7,334 nt of DNA, from assembly GCA_964498065.1 (NCBI GenBank), contig CAZCFZ010000145.1, positions 1-7,334 on the forward strand, in the 5' to 3' direction. This DNA comes from FEN-1297 sp964498065. Lineage in GTDB: Bacteria; Bacteroidota; Ignavibacteria; Ignavibacteriales; Ignavibacteriaceae. The translations under genes were made by a program, and so were the position numbers. The notes under the pieces were generated by a model. The model saw only the letters and a list, made by a program, of their open reading frames with translations. It did no database searches and had not been told where the DNA came from. Below, piece by piece: positions 5,467 to 7,334 of this stretch; the stretch's first letter is position 1, and each line of letters starts with the position of its first letter.

Positions 5467-6366
5467 TTAATTACTTTTTGTCAGGTAGACTTCGAAATAA
5501 ACATCTTTATTTAATAAATGGCCAATAAATTCAATCGGCAATAAGAAAAAAAGCCCAATCCAGAATCCCCTTTGATTCGGTCGGTGACTTAAAAAATCAA
5601 ATTTTCTTCCAAAATTTCTCATATATAATATCTTCAGATTGATCTTATTAATAATATATTTCAACGATTTATTATTGAATCCGATTACATGGTAAGGCGA
5701 ATCGAATGGTTTAATTTTTACAGAAATATTCTTTTTGCCTATCAGAATGAAAATAATTCTTCTAACATAATTAAATAGACTATCTTCATTTGGAATTCCT
5801 ATATAAACGATTCCACCAACTTTTAGTAATTTTTTAATCTTCAGCAAATATTCATCGGGATTTAGTACATGTTCAAGAACAGAATCAAGGTAAATAAAAT
5901 CAAAGTTATTCTCCGGGAAATCATATTGAAGAAATTGCGAGGTAATAAATTTTATTCCTTTTACTTTAGCTTCATCAATTCTATTGTCTACAATATCAAT
6001 TCCAGTTACATTCCAACCCCTTTTTAAACCCTCAATTAAAGTTTTTCCTTCGCCGGAACCTATATCTAAAAAATTAATTTTTTTATTAGGCAAATAATTT
6101 ATAGCTTTATCAAAACGATGAGATAATTCTTTTGCACGTTTACGGATTAACCAACCAGATTGTGAAGAAAAATATTCGTTGTTATATAGTTTTGACCATT
6201 GTTCATCACTAAACGATATCTGCGGAGCAACATAATAGATATCGCAATTAGTGCATTGTACTACATTATAATCCATATTAATAAAATTTATAGATATACC
6301 ATTTGTTTTAGGTTTTCCGATTACTTTGTATTCTGCACTATTACATTGGGGACAAATAGAATTCAT
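5467..6366 (-). CDS. Class I SAM-dependent methyltransferase with N-terminal Cys4 zinc-ribbon-like segment
   Basis: This 299-residue protein begins with CPQC (5-8) and, about 30 residues later, CTNC (38-41), two Cys pairs able to hold a zinc ion. The Rossmann methyltransferase core has motif I FLDIGSGEG (99-107), the acidic residue Asp124 in GIDI expected to bind the SAM ribose, DFIYLDSVLEHV (156-167), and LLKVGGIVYIGIPNEDSL (180-197). SPYHVIGFNNKSLKYI (223-238) resembles the region after the core in Methyltransf_23-type proteins. A hydrophobic stretch near 268-284 could touch the membrane. This architecture is common in polysaccharide gene clusters, where it probably methylates a sugar or lipid-linked intermediate; the acceptor cannot be determined here. 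It lies 105 bp after the glycosyltransferase and is visibly AT-richer than the dehydratase gene. Confidence 0.85.
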   Translation of the reverse strand: MNSICPQCNSAEYKVIGKPKTNGISINFINMDYNVVQCTNCDIYYVAPQISFSDEQWSKLYNNEYFSSQSGWLIRKRAKELSHRFDKAINYLPNKKINFLDIGSGEGKTLIEGLKRGWNVTGIDIVDNRIDEAKVKGIKFITSQFLQYDFPENNFDFIYLDSVLEHVLNPDEYLLKIKKLLKVGGIVYIGIPNEDSLFNYVRRIIFILIGKKNISVKIKPFDSPYHVIGFNNKSLKYIINKINLKILYMRNFGRKFDFLSHRPNQRGFWIGLFFLLPIEFIGHLLNKDVYFEVYLTKSN

Positions 6367-6471
6367 AATTAATACATTTTATTTAAGAAATTAATTAAAG
6401 ACTTCAATTAGAGTTAACAGATTGCTAAACTATTTTAATATAAATTTAGAATTTCAAGCTTAATTTAATAA

Positions 6472-7334
6472 TTAATCTATATTAAAATTAACTGCACTTA
6501 TAAATTTTTCAGCAAGTACTTTATAATCATGATTTTTTATAACATAATCATAACCTGAATTTCCAAGGTTTTCTCTTTCTTCAGGCGTTATTTTATATAA
6601 TTTAATAATCGCTTCAGCCGTGGCTTCGCTATTTTCAGGTTCTACTGTTATTCCGCAGCCAACATCGGTTACGAGGTCATTTCCGGCATTAATGGACTGA
6701 ATAATCGGTTTACCAGCCATCATATAATCCAAAAGTTTATTGGGGCTTATTCCAAATCTAAAAATAGATTGATTTTTTAAACCTATATATAAAACATCCA
6801 TCAAAGATAAAAGCTCAGGTATCTCATGCTTAGCAACTGCCTCCATAAAAGTAATATTATCATAATTGCGGGATTTGACAAAATCAATCAATTTATTTTT
6901 CTCAGGACCCTTACCTATTAATAAAAGCTGAATCGGATAATCTCTGACAAAGGGAGCTGAATTTATAAAAGTTTCCAGTGCATTTGCAATACCATGAGCG
7001 CCTGCATAAGCGACTAAAAATTTTTCTTGCTTTTTAAAGTTTAATATCTCTTCCCGACACTTGTTAGATAATTCTTTTTTATCATTCCATTCATCAATAC
7101 TAATACCGTTAGGGATGTAAACAAATTTATCCTTTGTAAGGCCATGCTTTTTCATATGCCCGAAAGCTTCCGGTAGTATTGAAACAGTCTTATAAGATTT
7201 TTTATATGCAAAGTTTTCTGCTAATTGAAAGAGCATTATCAGCGGATTGAATTTTGAAAAGCCCCCGATTTCAATTAAAGTAAGAGGCCAAAGATCGTGA
7301 ACCTCATAAATTAATTTTGCACCGGATAATTTTG
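6472..7334 (-). CDS. Glycosyltransferase family 4 (GT-B fold), 5' end outside window
   Basis: The reading frame is open to the right edge, giving 286 visible residues. The Met encoded at 7236 is internal: the 32 codons before it contain KLIYEVHDLWPLTLIEIGG (visible residues 6-24), a typical block from the N-terminal GT-B domain of this group. Visible landmarks after it are LAENFAYKKSYKTVS (37-51), the linker IPNGISIDEW (73-82), the start of the C-terminal domain VAYAGAHGIANALE (107-120), LLLIGKGPEK (136-145), and the donor-binding block FRFGISPNKLLDYMMAGKP (191-209). Family 4 enzymes are retaining and use NDP-sugars. In this branch the usual EX7E pattern is altered, with Asp202 at the second acidic position, as in related WcaI-like or WbuB-like sequences I know of. 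It probably adds one sugar to the lipid-linked glycan; donor and acceptor are unknown. Roughly 100 N-terminal residues appear to be missing. Confidence 0.9.
   Translation of the reverse strand, partial: KLSGAKLIYEVHDLWPLTLIEIGGFSKFNPLIMLFQLAENFAYKKSYKTVSILPEAFGHMKKHGLTKDKFVYIPNGISIDEWNDKKELSNKCREEILNFKKQEKFLVAYAGAHGIANALETFINSAPFVRDYPIQLLLIGKGPEKNKLIDFVKSRNYDNITFMEAVAKHEIPELLSLMDVLYIGLKNQSIFRFGISPNKLLDYMMAGKPIIQSINAGNDLVTDVGCGITVEPENSEATAEAIIKLYKITPEERENLGNSGYDYVIKNHDYKVLAEKFISAVNFNID

Noticed and set aside
6367..6471. Promoter candidates (TTGAAA or TTGAAG followed by A/T-rich hexamers) upstream of the methyltransferase.
   Set aside because: The -10 matches are poor and such strings are frequent in this AT-rich DNA; the 105-bp gap may simply be an intra-operon spacer.
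1..7334. tRNA, rRNA, or defence/toxin genes.
   Set aside because: No cloverleaf-like sequence, rRNA-like conserved stretch or defence-type domain was seen; all recognisable proteins belong to polysaccharide synthesis or the outer membrane.

Overview
The window is an AT-rich bacterial surface-polysaccharide locus in which every convincing gene lies on the minus strand, so transcription runs from high to low coordinates. Intergenic repeats beginning TGTCATCCC, weak or absent Shine-Dalgarno sequences, a signal peptide ending in Ala-Gln and a Wzi-like outer-membrane protein suggest the Bacteroidota / Ignavibacteriota / Chlorobiota group. That placement is inferred from style, not from a marker gene.

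In the direction of transcription the layout is as follows. A family-4 glycosyltransferase enters from the right edge with its 5' end outside the window (7334-6472). A SAM-dependent methyltransferase with an N-terminal Cys4 zinc-ribbon-like segment follows (6366-5467). Next is an AT-rich gap of about 0.5 kb with at most one doubtful small ORF. Then come a DegT/DnrJ/EryC1 PLP aminotransferase (4970-3810), a gap of about 340 bp carrying head-to-head repeat halves, a small PglC-type phosphoglycosyl transferase (3466-2861), and a membrane-anchored PglF/WbpM/CapD-type NDP-sugar 4,6-dehydratase that overlaps it by 10 bp (2870-924). A 271-bp gap holds a 113-bp palindromic MITE-like element with a probable terminator, between near-identical 25-bp direct repeats. 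Last is the 5' part of a Wzi-like outer-membrane gene that runs off the left edge (652-1).

The genes form a coherent pathway. The dehydratase would make a UDP-4-keto-6-deoxy-HexNAc and the aminotransferase would convert it to a 4-amino sugar. The phosphoglycosyl transferase would load a sugar phosphate onto undecaprenyl phosphate, and the glycosyltransferase and methyltransferase would extend and decorate the chain. The Wzi-like protein may act in surface attachment or assembly. This is the bacillosamine-type (PglF-PglE-PglC) set, but no PglD-type N-acetyltransferase is visible. I see no sign of a wholly new system. The most unusual content is in the intergenic repeats and the gene-poor gaps.
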